From positions 99,157 through 163,156 of the forward strand of contig CALMYQ010000021.1 in the NCBI GenBank assembly GCA_937873655.1: a stretch of 64,000 nt of DNA, in the 5' to 3' direction. A program made the position numbers and the translations under genes. Below the pieces are notes generated by a model. It was not told where the DNA came from, did no database searches, and worked only from the letters and a program-made list of their open reading frames with translations. Positions 42,430 through 52,389 of this stretch are shown here, one piece after another; position 1 is the stretch's first letter; each line of letters begins with the position of its first letter. The DNA is from an uncultured Lewinella sp. (GTDB lineage Bacteria > Bacteroidota > Bacteroidia > Chitinophagales > Saprospiraceae).

Positions 42430-42503
42430 GGTCCCTTAGCTCAGCCGGTTAGAGCGTCTGACTCATAATCAGAGGGTCGTAGGTTCAAGTCCTACAGGGA
42501 CCA
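42430..42503 (+). tRNA. tRNA with anticodon CAT (Met elongator or Ile2)
   Basis: The sequence folds into a complete cloverleaf: acceptor GGTCCCT/AGGGACC, anticodon stem TCTGA/TCAGA, loop CTCATAA with the CAT anticodon at 42464-42466, and T-loop GTTCAAGTC. It may be elongator Met or the lysidine-modified Ile2 tRNA; the GGTCCCT acceptor and ACTCATAATC loop resemble Ile2. The 3' CCA is not encoded. Integrated-element debris follows directly. Confidence 0.92.
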
Positions 42504-42620
42504 CCCTCTTTTAGTCACCAGTCGACAGTTTTCAGTTATCAGTCGTTCCACGCTTGCAACGAACCTTGTTGGATTTCAAATCAAAGTATTGGGGTAGTCG
42601 GGTTTATGCCGTTATTCAAA

Positions 42621-42718
42621 CTAGTGGAAGCCTCCAGAAATTCGTAGCCTAAAAAAGGGCCTTTTCCTTGGTTTTTATCCGGGAAATAAATCTAAAAACT
42701 TTTGGAGGCTTCCACTAG
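42621..42718. mobile_element. 98-bp element with 16-bp perfect terminal inverted repeats (MITE-like)
   Basis: CTAGTGGAAGCCTCCA (42621-42636) and TGGAGGCTTCCACTAG (42703-42718) are perfect inverted copies, with partial similarity further inward. The outer CTAG could be a 4-base palindromic target duplication, which some IS5-type elements make. The internal 66 bases are AT-rich and non-coding. It lies between the tRNA and an integrase tail. It could also be a simple hairpin. Confidence 0.5.
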
Positions 42719-42886
42719 ATGCGCTCGTCAGAAGTTTCAGAAAGGAAAAAGACCGGCCCGAAATGGAGTTTTGTCACGACCCATACGGCCAGGCGGAGCG
42801 CGGCCACCAATTTATATCTCCAGGGCGTCAGCCTGAAAATGATCGCTGAATTGGGCGGTTGGGGAGATGAGCGTCGTTTTTTATAA
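42719..42886 (+). pseudogene. C-terminal remnant of a tyrosine recombinase/integrase
   Basis: A 55-codon frame contains THTARRSAATNLYLQGVSLK and then MIAELGGWGDE, close to the catalytic R..H-R region and downstream helix of phage-type integrases. The N-terminal domains are absent and the frame stops early, so it is a fragment. The inverted-repeat element abuts its 5' end. Its place just after a tRNA gene fits an old tRNA-targeted integration event. Confidence 0.65.
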
Positions 42887-42910
42887 GCGGCGGTCTTCAA
42901 CCGGGCATAC

Positions 42911-43204
42911 TTACAGTTTCTCCCAGACCTTCAGGTTGTTGTCGAACAAGGATCGTTTCAGGGCATAATTCGGAGGGACCTTCCTCAAATAACTGTAATA
43001 GGTGACCAATCGGATGCCCTTCGGTAGCTGCGCCAATTGTTCCCTGACATAGCCGGAGTACTCCCCGAAGAGTTCTTTCCTCAATTCAACCTTGTCATTG
43101 ATCTTTTCACGGAGGCAGATATTTTCCATGAACGGATTGAAGAAATAAAAGGCGTTGTATGCTTCAAACGGGATATCGGTGATGTTGGCGTGGATCAGCC
43201 CCAT
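42911..43204 (-). pseudogene. C-terminal remnant of a class I SAM-dependent methyltransferase
   Basis: The 97-residue frame (MGLIHANITDIPFEAYNAFY and FNPFMENICLREKI, ending SLFDNNLKVWEKL) matches the last third of a DOT1/class I-type methyltransferase. The SAM-binding N-terminal part is missing, and the frame upstream is closed by a stop near the end of the acetyltransferase gene. It is probably a truncated gene rather than an independent small one. Confidence 0.55.
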
Positions 43205-43220
43205 CGAAACCCCACATTCC

Positions 43221-43796
43221 TCACTCCCCGAAATCCACTTTAGTCAGGCCCAGTACCATCGAATCCTGCAACTCGCCGGTGAGGGTGCGGAAATCGCTGC
43301 GCAGGTCGCCCTCCCGGCGGAAGCCCAGTTTCCGGGCCAGGCGCTGGCTTGCGTAATTATCGGAAGAGGTCTTGAGCTGAATCTTTTCCAGGTTCAACTG
43401 CCTGAACCCGAAACGGGCAACCCGGTGAGCGGCCTCGGTCATCAGGCCTTGTTTTCCATGGTCGAAGTCGATGAAGAAATCGAGTTCAGCGACCGGGACG
43501 TCCCAATTGATCTCAAAAAGGCGGACGGCGCCGATGAGCTTGGCTTCTTCTTTGGTCCATACTCCGAAAGAGAACTCTTCCTGCATCAACCACCGCGCGA
43601 TGGATTTGCGGACGAACCATTCTGCTTTTTCCGGGCTTTCCACCGCCCGGATGACGGCAGGCGAAATATCCCGGTACCAGGATTGGTTGGCCTGTACAAG
43701 GTCGTATAACATTTTCCCTTCAGCTTCGCGCCAGCGCCTTACAACGGTGCGGGCGGTCAGGAGCGCAGTTTCAGGATACAAAAGACGCAGTTCCAT
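43221..43796 (-). CDS. GNAT-family acetyltransferase (RimJ/RimL-like)
   Basis: This 191-residue protein has the GNAT pattern: TARTVVRRWREAEGKMLYDL, GAVRLFEINWDVPVAELDFF, HGKQGLMTEAAHRVARFGF (the acetyl-CoA loop region) and SQRLARKLGFRREGDLR. RimJ/RimL-type members acetylate ribosomal protein N-termini, or other amines. The stop lies next to the methyltransferase remnant. A -7 element TACCTTTG on the minus strand (43824-43817) gives a short leader. Confidence 0.82.
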   Translation of the reverse strand: MELRLLYPETALLTARTVVRRWREAEGKMLYDLVQANQSWYRDISPAVIRAVESPEKAEWFVRKSIARWLMQEEFSFGVWTKEEAKLIGAVRLFEINWDVPVAELDFFIDFDHGKQGLMTEAAHRVARFGFRQLNLEKIQLKTSSDNYASQRLARKLGFRREGDLRSDFRTLTGELQDSMVLGLTKVDFGE

Positions 43797-43816
43797 AAAC
43801 GGGTTGGCTTATGTCG

Positions 43817-43884
43817 CAAAGGTACTCACGCCAAGGGCTAAAACCATCTTTTCGGCCGAATAAAACCAAATTCAGTTACCTTTG
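43817..43884. promoter_or_regulatory. Divergent -7 elements for the acetyltransferase and cyclase genes
   Basis: The minus-strand TACCTTTG (43824-43817) faces the acetyltransferase gene and the plus-strand TACCTTTG (43877-43884) faces the cyclase gene. Both match TAnnTTTG and set short leaders before the chosen starts (43796 and 43903). Confidence 0.5.
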
Positions 43885-43902
43885 CGGGGAAAATCAGCAG
43901 CC

Positions 43903-45036
43903 ATGCGGTTTTACGGGGAGGGGCTCAAACGCCGGAGAATCAGTATTGTTCTTTGGATTACCGTATTCTGGACGGCAGCGGCTGCGCTGGACGCCCTGAA
44001 TACGCACGCCATCTCCGGAACAGCCCTCCTGGCCCGCACCGGCGCCTACAACTTCCCGCTCTTTTTCACCGTCAACACCCTCACTGCAGCCGCAAGCAGC
44101 CTGCTCTCCGGTTCATTGCTGATGTTTGTCCTGCGCGACCAGGTCCGATCCCGTTCTTTCGGTTTTGCGATCATGATCAACAGTTTCCTGATCGCCCTGC
44201 TCAACGTATTTTTCAGCGCTGTGGGCCTGGCCGTTTACCTCAGCTACCAGCTCGGGGTGCCCTGCTGGTCGGAAACCGTGGAACTGACGACCGTAGAACT
44301 GCTGCGGACCGGCCTGCTGGCCAAGAACGTCATTTTCTGGACGCTGGTCTCATTCGCCACTACCGTAATGCTCCACGTCAACGACAAATACGGCCCCGGG
44401 GTATTGGGCAAATTCCTGATCGGCCGCTATCACAAACCCCGCCAGGAAGAAAGGATCTTCATGTTTGCCGATATCCGCTCTTCCACCGTTATGGCCGAAC
44501 GCCTGGGGCATATCCGTTTCTTCAACCTGCTCAATGATTTTTTTAACGACCTGACCAACCCCATCATCGCCGCCCGCGGGGAGATCTACCAGTATGTCGG
44601 CGATGAGATCGTGATCTCCTGGCCCATGCCGGTCGGCCTGGAGCAAGCCAATTGCATTCGTTGTTTTTATGGAATGCAAGCCGCTATCCGCCGGCAGGCG
44701 CCCCGGTATCTCGACCGGTACGGGATCGTCCCCGAGTTCAAGGCCGGACTGCATTGCGGGGAAGTCACCGTAGGGGAGATCGGCGTGATCAAAAAGGACC
44801 TGGTGTTTTCCGGCGACGTACTCAGTACGACCTCCCGCCTGCAGAACCTTTGCAACGAATACAACGTAAAGATCCTGTTGTCCAAATACCTCCTTGACAA
44901 GCTCAATATCCCGCCCAACGACCTGACCATTCAGCGTGTGGACCTCCTGGAATTAAAAGGCAAGCAGCAAAAGGTTGAACTCTACACTTTTCCGGAGGAA
45001 GACCCCAGGACCCTGAACCGGCTGTGGGTGCATTAG
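43903..45036 (+). CDS. Membrane-bound class III adenylate/guanylate cyclase
   Basis: This 377-residue protein begins MRFYGEGLKRRRISIVLWIT and has four membrane helices over residues 1-165, then a class III cyclase domain with FADIRSSTVMAE (Asp190) and YVGDEIVISW (Asp234), the two metal-binding positions. A downstream SGDVLSTTSRLQNL matches the family's D...SRL segment. It makes cyclic AMP or cyclic GMP; the substrate is not certain. An upstream in-frame TTG would put the -7 element inside the gene and was rejected. Confidence 0.85.
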   Translation: MRFYGEGLKRRRISIVLWITVFWTAAAALDALNTHAISGTALLARTGAYNFPLFFTVNTLTAAASSLLSGSLLMFVLRDQVRSRSFGFAIMINSFLIALLNVFFSAVGLAVYLSYQLGVPCWSETVELTTVELLRTGLLAKNVIFWTLVSFATTVMLHVNDKYGPGVLGKFLIGRYHKPRQEERIFMFADIRSSTVMAERLGHIRFFNLLNDFFNDLTNPIIAARGEIYQYVGDEIVISWPMPVGLEQANCIRCFYGMQAAIRRQAPRYLDRYGIVPEFKAGLHCGEVTVGEIGVIKKDLVFSGDVLSTTSRLQNLCNEYNVKILLSKYLLDKLNIPPNDLTIQRVDLLELKGKQQKVELYTFPEEDPRTLNRLWVH

Positions 45037-45222
45037 GTACGGAGAAATCGCTATCTTTAAAGCAAAAAATGAAAACACATCTCCCGGCTCAGGTACCACC
45101 AGATGTTTATACCCAAATGGACAGAAGAGGTCAAAAATCGCGCTCCGCAGGGCGCCGACCTGACCTCCTGGCGCTATTGATACCCGCAGAGCAGTAAGTT
45201 GAATTAAAACAGACGGAAAAGC

Positions 45223-46251
45223 ATGACAGATATTTTTGAGACCATAAAGGATTGGGTGTCGGATAACCGGAAATTCGCACTGGCAACCGTGATCCGCACT
45301 TGGGGTTCCGGGCCCAGGCCCGTCGGCTCGGCTATGGCGGTTTCCACTGAAAGCGAAATGGCCGGCTCCGTCAGTGGCGGATGCGTGGAAGGCAGCGTCG
45401 TGAAGGCGGCCCTTGAGATCCTGGAAGAAGGCAAACCGCGCCTGCTGAAGTTCGGCGTAACAGATGAGGATGCCTGGGCGGTCGGGCTGAGTTGCGGCGG
45501 CGCCATCCACGTATATGTTGAGCCCTTTATGGCATTCGGAGATCAGGAACAGCCGGTCTGGACCCGGCTCGGGGATACCATCAGCCGAAATGAAAGCTGC
45601 ATTCTGATTACCCGCCTCTCATCGCCTGAACACGGGCATCTGCTGGTCTATCCGGACGGCAGCTCCGCAGGTGAACACCCTGAACCTTTCCTGATCGAAG
45701 CGGCCCTGACCGCCTACCGCGAGCGGAAAAACCAGATCCTCGAAAACGAACAAGGGCAGTTCTTTATCCAGGTGTTTGCCCGGAAAAGCCAGATGATCAT
45801 CGTCGGCGCCGCCCATATCACAGCCGACCTCGTGAGGCTGGCCGACTGGTACGATTTTGAAACCGTCGTCATCGATCCCCGGGGGATATTCGCGGAGAAA
45901 ACGCAGTTTCCGGTACCGCCCCATCAACTGATCAACGACTGGCCGGCGGAGGTTTTACCCGGGCTAATCCTGGATGAATACACCTACGCGGTTCTGCTCA
46001 GCCACGACCCCCGGATCGACGACCAGGCCCTGGACATCCTGTTGCGGTCAAAGGTCGCTTATATCGGCGCCCTCGGCAGCAAGCGCACCCAGGAAAAACG
46101 GGTCAAAAGACTGGAAAACGCCGGATTCAGCGAAGCCGGGATCGCCAGGGTACACGGGCCGGTAGGCGTCGACATCAACGCCCGGCGCCCCAAGGAGATC
46201 GCATTGAGCATCATGGCGGAAGTGATAAAAGTACAGCACCAGTTCGGTTAA
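45223..46251 (+). CDS. xdhC: XdhC-family molybdenum-enzyme maturation protein
   Basis: This 342-residue protein has the XdhC pattern: IRTWGSGPRPVGSAMAV, then SVSGGCVEGSVVKAAL with the conserved Cys, and a C-terminal Rossmann-like domain (QMIIVGAAHITADLVRLADW, LGSKRTQEKR). XdhC inserts the sulfurated molybdenum cofactor into xanthine dehydrogenase-type enzymes. No such enzyme lies in this window. Its stop overlaps the stop of the next gene by 3 bases. The 186 bases upstream hold nothing I can support. Confidence 0.87.
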   Translation: MTDIFETIKDWVSDNRKFALATVIRTWGSGPRPVGSAMAVSTESEMAGSVSGGCVEGSVVKAALEILEEGKPRLLKFGVTDEDAWAVGLSCGGAIHVYVEPFMAFGDQEQPVWTRLGDTISRNESCILITRLSSPEHGHLLVYPDGSSAGEHPEPFLIEAALTAYRERKNQILENEQGQFFIQVFARKSQMIIVGAAHITADLVRLADWYDFETVVIDPRGIFAEKTQFPVPPHQLINDWPAEVLPGLILDEYTYAVLLSHDPRIDDQALDILLRSKVAYIGALGSKRTQEKRVKRLENAGFSEAGIARVHGPVGVDINARRPKEIALSIMAEVIKVQHQFG

Positions 46252-48422
46252 CTCCCGTAGAAAAAGACCTCATCGGCAAACAGCCAGCCCTTGTCGCCCT
46301 TGCCGGGGTGCCACAGCGGCAGCACGGACAACGGCTGGGCAATGACCTTGTAGAATTTTCGCCTGCCTGCCGGAAAAGCCGCTTCCTGTCCGAAAGATCC
46401 TCTCAGCCCCTTGTCATTTTCGGTGCATTGCCTCGGCGAGGTCCTGACCAGCAAGGACAGGTTGGACGGATCGTCGCCGGCCCAAACCTGGAGTTCGACC
46501 GGCGGCATGATGAACGAATTCACGTTGACGCCGTAACTCAGCACAAAACTGCTCAGTTCGGGTGTATCCTTTTCAAAGGTGAAAAGCAGTTCCATCGGGG
46601 TTTCCCGGAAACCCAGCCAGGACTGTGTGAAATTGGCAATATTCCCTCTCCTTTTATCGAGCAGGACCTCAGCGCCGCCGGCCCGGTATTTTTCATTCGG
46701 CGGGGAAAGCAGTTCGATCTTATCCGGCTTTTGCCCGTCCAGGAAAAAATAGAACTCCACCTGGGGGCTGGCATACCAGCCCTCCTTCACCGCCCGGGCC
46801 TTTACCATGGTGGGACGGGTTATGGTCAACGGGCCTTCGTACACGGTCGAGCTCAGGGTATCCGCATCAGCGCCGTCCAGCGTATACCGGATCTCCACCC
46901 CAGGCATGTAGTGCTTGAGCTCAACCTGCTCGCCACTGGCCAGAATGTCGCTTTCGTTGACCAATATGGGCGGGGGCAACGGCAGCGGATTACCCGCATC
47001 TTCATACCCCAGAAAAAAGCGGATGCCGGGGTAGGACCGGGCCAGCTCGGCGCTGTCGGTTGGGGAGATTTTCGTATTCCAAAGGAAAACTTCCTTCAGC
47101 GCCGGAAAATCGCCGATCTTCCGGATATGGTCTTTTTGAACTGCCGTCCCTGCCAGCGAAAGCGAGCGCAGATTTTTCAGCGGCTTCAGCTCCGAAAGGC
47201 CGGCGCCGGTGATGTCCGTATTGTTGAGGTTGAGCACTTCCAGGTTGGTAAACCGGACCAAGGTGCGGAGATCGTCGTCGGAGATCGGCATATTGGCCAG
47301 GTTGAGGTCTACGAGTTGCTGGTCGATCTCCCGGAGATTTTCGAATTGTTTCCGGTCGAACATCCGGCGGATGGAGAAATCGGCCTGGAGGGCCGGGGAG
47401 CCGAAAGCTAGCGCGGACACCGACAGGAAGGGATTGTTGAGTTTTTTGATTACGGCCGGAGAAGCCGGTTTGAAGGCATACGCCATTGCCGGTTCATCGG
47501 TTTGGCGTTGTTTGCGCATCAGGGTTTCAGCCGTCAGCCGGAGGGTGTCGTTCTCGGGGTATCCGGCAATGGGTTTGCCCATATCGGCCCCGGCGGCGAT
47601 CCACTGCCGGATGATTTCCGCTTCCCCGGTTGTCAATTGGGGTTTGCCGGAGGGCGGCATGTGTTTCTTCTCATCCAAGGGCAGGTGCAGCCGCTGCAGG
47701 ATCAGGCTGTTCTGAAGATCTCCGGCCACCCAGAGCGGACCGCTTTTGCCGCCCGCTGAAAGCCGGTCGGGGTCGGTCATGACCAGCTTCCCCTTGGCTT
47801 TTCGCTCGTTATGACAGCCGGTGCATTTATCCTGAAGTATGGGCAATACGGCCGCCACAAACAGCGGGGTTTCTTCCGTGATCTCGACGGCCGCCTGTGC
47901 ATTTTTTTCGGGCATCAGGGGTTCGAACAGATAATTCCCGCCGTGCGTGATGGAAGACCCCAGGTGCCCGGCAATGATCATCAGCGCCAGAGAGGCGCCC
48001 AGGGCGGCATGAAAGGCCCATTTATGGCCGGCATCCAGGTCAAAGAGCCACCACAACCCCCAAAGCGCAAAACTAAAGGCCACGCCCAGCCATTGGTGCC
48101 AGCTGAGCAGCACCGGGTCGTATCCGCCTTCGCGGGAAAGAAAAAAACCGGCCAGCGCCGTTACCGATCCCGTCAGGGCGGATAAGGCCAGCAGAAACCG
48201 GTAAAAGGCCGGATTCCCGCCGCCGGCCAGCGGTTTGGCCCACCAGGACAGCGCGAACGCGGCCAGTATGCCGATCGGCAAATGCAGCAGCAGCGGATGC
48301 ATGCGCCCACCGACGGCCAGCCAGGAAGGCAGGACCACCTTATGTTGGAAAAACAGCAGAAAGAGCAGCAGCAGTTGCAGAAAGAAAACAAGCTGCGCGG
48401 TAAATCTCTGGAATGTGCCCAT
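46248..48422 (-). CDS. Membrane c-type cytochrome (DUF2231-like) with LRR and chitobiase-type C-terminal domains
   Basis: This 724-residue protein has about six N-terminal membrane helices (about 8-165; KVVLPSWLAVGGRMHPLLLH) of the DUF2231 type. A planctomycete-type cytochrome domain follows with the heme motif CTGCH at residues 200-204. Then come leucine-rich repeats (LEVLNLNNTDITGAGLSELK) and a chitobiase-type beta domain (EIRYTLDGADADTLSSTVYE). It is the last gene of the three-gene set with DUF1501 and DUF1553. The redox partner is unknown. Confidence 0.82.
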   Translation of the reverse strand: MGTFQRFTAQLVFFLQLLLLFLLFFQHKVVLPSWLAVGGRMHPLLLHLPIGILAAFALSWWAKPLAGGGNPAFYRFLLALSALTGSVTALAGFFLSREGGYDPVLLSWHQWLGVAFSFALWGLWWLFDLDAGHKWAFHAALGASLALMIIAGHLGSSITHGGNYLFEPLMPEKNAQAAVEITEETPLFVAAVLPILQDKCTGCHNERKAKGKLVMTDPDRLSAGGKSGPLWVAGDLQNSLILQRLHLPLDEKKHMPPSGKPQLTTGEAEIIRQWIAAGADMGKPIAGYPENDTLRLTAETLMRKQRQTDEPAMAYAFKPASPAVIKKLNNPFLSVSALAFGSPALQADFSIRRMFDRKQFENLREIDQQLVDLNLANMPISDDDLRTLVRFTNLEVLNLNNTDITGAGLSELKPLKNLRSLSLAGTAVQKDHIRKIGDFPALKEVFLWNTKISPTDSAELARSYPGIRFFLGYEDAGNPLPLPPPILVNESDILASGEQVELKHYMPGVEIRYTLDGADADTLSSTVYEGPLTITRPTMVKARAVKEGWYASPQVEFYFFLDGQKPDKIELLSPPNEKYRAGGAEVLLDKRRGNIANFTQSWLGFRETPMELLFTFEKDTPELSSFVLSYGVNVNSFIMPPVELQVWAGDDPSNLSLLVRTSPRQCTENDKGLRGSFGQEAAFPAGRRKFYKVIAQPLSVLPLWHPGKGDKGWLFADEVFFYGS

Positions 48423-48442
48423 CGTCTAATTCGGTTCCGTGG

Positions 48443-49897
48443 TCAGGCGATAATGTCATGTACAACTTTTCCCGATACATCGGTCAGCCGGTAACGCCTT
48501 CCGAGGTGTTTGTAAGTCAGTTTTTCGTGATGCAGCCCGAGCAGGTGCAACACCGTGGCATGGAAATCGTGGACATGGACCGGGTTTTCAACAATATTAT
48601 AGCCGAATTCGTCGGTCTCGCCGTACACGATACCCGGTTTCACACCGCCGCCGGCCATCCAGATGGAGTAGCTCCGCGGGTGGTGATCCCGGCCGTAGTT
48701 ATCGGCGGAAAGCGCCCCCTGGCAGTAATTGGTCCGGCCGAATTCGCCGCCCCAGATCACGAGGGTCTCATCCAGCAGTCCCCGTTGTTTGAGGTCGCGG
48801 ACGAGCGCCGCAGAAGGCTGGTCCACATCCTTCGCCTGCAAGGGCATCTCGCCCGGCAGGTTGCCGTGTTGATCCCATCCCTGGTGGTATAACTGGACAA
48901 AACGCACGCCGGCTTCGGACAGCTTCCGGGCCAGCAGGCAGTTGGCTGCGTAGGTACCGGGCACCAGGCATTCCGGGCCGTACATTTTGATGATATGGTC
49001 GGGTTCTTTGGAAAAGTCCAGCAATTCCGGAACAGCGGTTTGCATCCGGTAGGCCATTTCGTATTGCTCGATCTTGGCTTTGACCTCCGGGTCGCCGGAT
49101 TCTTCGAAGCCCATTTCATTCATCCGGGAAAGCTGGTCGAGCATCCGGCGGCGGTCGGCGCCGTCCATGCCTTCGGGATTATTGGCGTACAGCACCCGCT
49201 CTTCGCTGTTGCTGAACTGCACGCCCTGGTGCACGCTGTCCAGAAATCCGTTGGTCCAGAGTTTGGAATAAACGCCCTGTCCGTTACCGGGGCCTTTGGA
49301 GAGCAATACGCAGAATGCGGGCAGGTTCTTGTTCTCGCTGCCGAGGCCGTAACTGAGCCAGGCGCCCATGCTGGGGCGGTTGCCCTGCTGGGCGCCCGTT
49401 TGCATGAAGGTCAGTGCCGGATCGTGGTTGATGGCTTCGGTATGCATGGTTTTGATGATGCAAAGCTCATCGGCGATCGATCCGATATGAGGAAAGATCT
49501 CGCTGACCCAGGCGCCGCTCTGGCCGTATTGGTGAAAGGCAAATTTGGAGCCCACCAACGGGAATTTTTCCTGACCCGAGGTCATGCCGGTAAGGCGTTG
49601 CCCCATGCGGATGGATGCCGGCAGGTCTTCGCCTATGCGTTTGACCAGGGTCGGTTTGTAGTCGAAACTTTCCAGTTGGGAGGGCGCTCCGTTCTGAAAG
49701 AGGTAAATGACCCGCTTGGCCTTGGGCGCAAAATGAGGGAGCCCGAGCGGCAATCCGGCGCCCATTTCATCCGCGCCTGAAAACAGGTCTTTGACCAGCA
49801 ATGAGCCCAGGGCAACACTGCCGATCCCCAGGCTCATTTTGCCCAGAAAATGGCGGCGGGTGACGTTGAGGCGATGGTTTAAGAATTCTTTTTCCAT
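48443..49897 (-). CDS. DUF1501-family exported protein
   Basis: This 484-residue protein starts MEKEFLNHRLNVTRRHFLGK, with a twin-arginine-type motif (TRRHFLGKM), so it is probably exported folded by Tat. The body has the DUF1501 pattern of a sulfatase/alkaline-phosphatase-like fold (RVIYLFQNGAPSQLESFD, LVIWGGEFGRT, HHPRSYSIWMAGGGVKPG). Such proteins occur next to DUF1553 cytochromes in planctomycetes and some Bacteroidota. It lies 20 bases from the membrane cytochrome and 16 bases after the DUF1553 gene. Confidence 0.84.
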   Translation of the reverse strand: MEKEFLNHRLNVTRRHFLGKMSLGIGSVALGSLLVKDLFSGADEMGAGLPLGLPHFAPKAKRVIYLFQNGAPSQLESFDYKPTLVKRIGEDLPASIRMGQRLTGMTSGQEKFPLVGSKFAFHQYGQSGAWVSEIFPHIGSIADELCIIKTMHTEAINHDPALTFMQTGAQQGNRPSMGAWLSYGLGSENKNLPAFCVLLSKGPGNGQGVYSKLWTNGFLDSVHQGVQFSNSEERVLYANNPEGMDGADRRRMLDQLSRMNEMGFEESGDPEVKAKIEQYEMAYRMQTAVPELLDFSKEPDHIIKMYGPECLVPGTYAANCLLARKLSEAGVRFVQLYHQGWDQHGNLPGEMPLQAKDVDQPSAALVRDLKQRGLLDETLVIWGGEFGRTNYCQGALSADNYGRDHHPRSYSIWMAGGGVKPGIVYGETDEFGYNIVENPVHVHDFHATVLHLLGLHHEKLTYKHLGRRYRLTDVSGKVVHDIIA

Positions 49898-49913
49898 TAT
49901 CGGTAATTTATCA

Positions 49914-52241
49914 TCAAACCCGTGTGGTGGCTTCTTCCAGATTAAACAATAGGGTGATCACCTGCATCATGGCGGCGGCGGCCGTTTTGTCGGCGGTTTC
50001 CGATCGCGGATATTCTCCGATCTTCAGCAGGGCTTCCGCTTTTTCCGGGGCATTCTCAAATTCAGCGACCTCACTTTCAAAATAACCGGCCATCAGGTCC
50101 TTTTCTTCCGGCCGGGCTTTCCGGCAGAGGATGCGGCGGAATGCTTTTTCCATTTGTTCCTCCGGGGGCGGCCCCTCGGTGGTCAGGCGTTCGGCGTAAA
50201 CCCGGGCCGCTTCCAGCACCTGCGGGTCATTCAGCAGGATCAGGGCCTGCAAGGGGGTGTTGGTGCGCACCCGCTTTACCTCGCATTGATCCCGGTTGGA
50301 GGCGTCGAAGGTGAGCATGCCGGGCGGAGGTACCGTTCGTTTTATGAAATTGTAGAGCCCGCGGCGGTACAGTTTGTCGCCGTGGTCCTGGATATAGGTT
50401 GCCAGTTGCCCCCGGCCGGAGGTGGAGCTTTCCCAGATCCCTTTCGGTTGGTAAGGTTTCACGCTGGGGCCGCCGATCTCGTCGGTCAGCAGGCCGCTTG
50501 CCGCCAGTATTTCATCCCGGATCAGCTCGGCCGACAGCCGCAGCCTGGATGCCCTGGCCAGGTAAATGTTTTCGGGGTCGATCGAGAGGTGGTGCTTGTT
50601 GACTTCGGAGGATTGCCGGTAGGTCGCCGACATGACCAGGGTTTTTACCAGCCATTTGACATCCCAGTGTTGTTTCCGGAATTCCACCGCCAGCCAGTCC
50701 AGCAATTCCGGATGCGAAGGCAATTCGCCTTGCATGCCGAAGTCGCCGGCCGTTTTGACGATCCCGCGGCCGAAAAACTCCTGCCACACCCGGTTGACGA
50801 ATACGCGGGCCGTCAGGGGATTTTTTTCGTCGAACAGCCACCGGGCCAACCCGAGCCGGTTGGGCGCGAACCGGGTTGTATCGAAAGGCAGGATCGCTTC
50901 AGGCAGGTTGAAGGATACCGGATCGGCCGGCTGGTCGTAATTCCCCCTGCGCAGCACGTAGGTTGGCCGGACCTGCGGCAGGTCCTTCATGATCATGACC
51001 TTCACCGGCGCCGTATCCTGCCGGTTGATGAAGGTGAGAATTTTCTCGCGGTCTTCCTCGGTAATGGTCATATTCGGCGGGTCGGCCAGCGAAGCCAGCG
51101 AGATATCGCCGACGAGGCCTTTTTCTTCCACCTGATTGAAAAACGCAAAGGTGCTGTAATAATCCTTTTGGGAAATGGGATCGTATTTATGGTCATGGCA
51201 TTTGGCGCATTCAAAGGTCAGTGCCAGAAAGGCCTTGCCGAAGGTATTGGTCCGGTCTGTCACGTATTCCAGCCGGTATTCTTCATCGATCACCCCGCCT
51301 TCCTGGGTGATCTTATGGTTCCGGTTGAAGCCGGTTGCCAGGAGCATTTCCTTGGTCGGATCGGGCAGATAATCGCCGGCCAGTTGCCAGGTGACAAATT
51401 TGTCGTACGGATAATTCTCATTAAACGCATGGATCACCCAATCCCGCCAGGGCCACATGGTGCGCAGGCCGTCGTCCTGGTAGCCGTGGCTGTCGGCATA
51501 GCGGGCGACATCCATCCAGGAAACGGCCATCTTCTCGCCGTAATGCGGGCTTGCCAGCAGCTCATCCACCATTTTTTCATAAGCATCGGGCGAAGGGTCC
51601 TTCAGAAACCGGTCCTGCAGTTCAATATCCGGCGGTAACCCGGTAATATCCAGGCTCACGCGCTTGAGCAGTTGCTCCTTGCCGGCTTCCCGGTTGGGTT
51701 TCAATCCGATCTCTTCGAGCTTGTTGAGGATAAAATAGTCTATGTCGTTTTTCGGCCAGTTCTTGTTTTTCACCCCGGGCAGCGCCCCTTCCTCCGGCGG
51801 TATGAATGCCCAATGCGGCTTGTATCCGGCGCCCTGGCTGATCCAGCGTTCAATCAGCCGGATTTCCCGGCCGGTCAATTTGAGCAGCGAGGTCGGCGGC
51901 GGCATCAATTCGGAAGTATCCTGGGTAGAAACACGCCGGTAAACCTCCGAGTGCGCGGGATCGCCCGGGATCAGTGCGAACAGCCCCGGCGATTCCTTCA
52001 ATTCGGCATAGGCGTTTTCCGGTATATCGAGCCGCAGATCGGCTTTGCGGGCATTGGCATCCGGGCCGTGGCATTTGAAGCACTTATCGGAAAGAATGGG
52101 CCGGATATGGATGTTGAAGTCGACCTTTTCGGGAAGGTCGGCCGATCCTCTCCCCGGTCGGATAGCTGCGATGCCGGCGATGACCAGCAGCGCCGGAAGG
52201 ATAAGCCAGAACAGGAATTTTCGCCGGATTGCAATGGGCAT
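49914..52241 (-). CDS. DUF1553/DUF1549 planctomycete-type cytochrome protein
   Basis: This 775-residue protein has a signal or membrane anchor ([18 protein letters not shown]), then a heme motif CFKCH at residues 54-58 followed by [17 protein letters not shown]1549 ([37 protein letters not shown]) and DUF1553 ([33 protein letters not shown] end) come after. It is the first gene of the three. The set is common in planctomycetes, where it may act on polysaccharides or as a redox module; the role is inferred. Confidence 0.85.
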   Translation of the reverse strand: MPIAIRRKFLFWLILPALLVIAGIAAIRPGRGSADLPEKVDFNIHIRPILSDKCFKCHGPDANARKADLRLDIPENAYAELKESPGLFALIPGDPAHSEVYRRVSTQDTSELMPPPTSLLKLTGREIRLIERWISQGAGYKPHWAFIPPEEGALPGVKNKNWPKNDIDYFILNKLEEIGLKPNREAGKEQLLKRVSLDITGLPPDIELQDRFLKDPSPDAYEKMVDELLASPHYGEKMAVSWMDVARYADSHGYQDDGLRTMWPWRDWVIHAFNENYPYDKFVTWQLAGDYLPDPTKEMLLATGFNRNHKITQEGGVIDEEYRLEYVTDRTNTFGKAFLALTFECAKCHDHKYDPISQKDYYSTFAFFNQVEEKGLVGDISLASLADPPNMTITEEDREKILTFINRQDTAPVKVMIMKDLPQVRPTYVLRRGNYDQPADPVSFNLPEAILPFDTTRFAPNRLGLARWLFDEKNPLTARVFVNRVWQEFFGRGIVKTAGDFGMQGELPSHPELLDWLAVEFRKQHWDVKWLVKTLVMSATYRQSSEVNKHHLSIDPENIYLARASRLRLSAELIRDEILAASGLLTDEIGGPSVKPYQPKGIWESSTSGRGQLATYIQDHGDKLYRRGLYNFIKRTVPPPGMLTFDASNRDQCEVKRVRTNTPLQALILLNDPQVLEAARVYAERLTTEGPPPEEQMEKAFRRILCRKARPEEKDLMAGYFESEVAEFENAPEKAEALLKIGEYPRSETADKTAAAAMMQVITLLFNLEEATTRV

Positions 52242-52389
52242 AGACAGGGGGCAATTGGTGATGAATTCAGCAAAATTACAGAATTTGTTAAAAAATTCAC
52301 CGGATTAACGAATAATCAAATTATCATTTGCCGCAGGCTTGCTGAGCAATATAATCACCGGTAAATTCCGTTTTGGTTTAAAAAAACCG

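Noticed and set aside
45069..45197. Small plus-strand frame (about 42 codons) between the cyclase and xdhC
   Set aside because: It has no promoter evidence and no recognisable family; a second overlapping 25-codon frame is equally unsupported.
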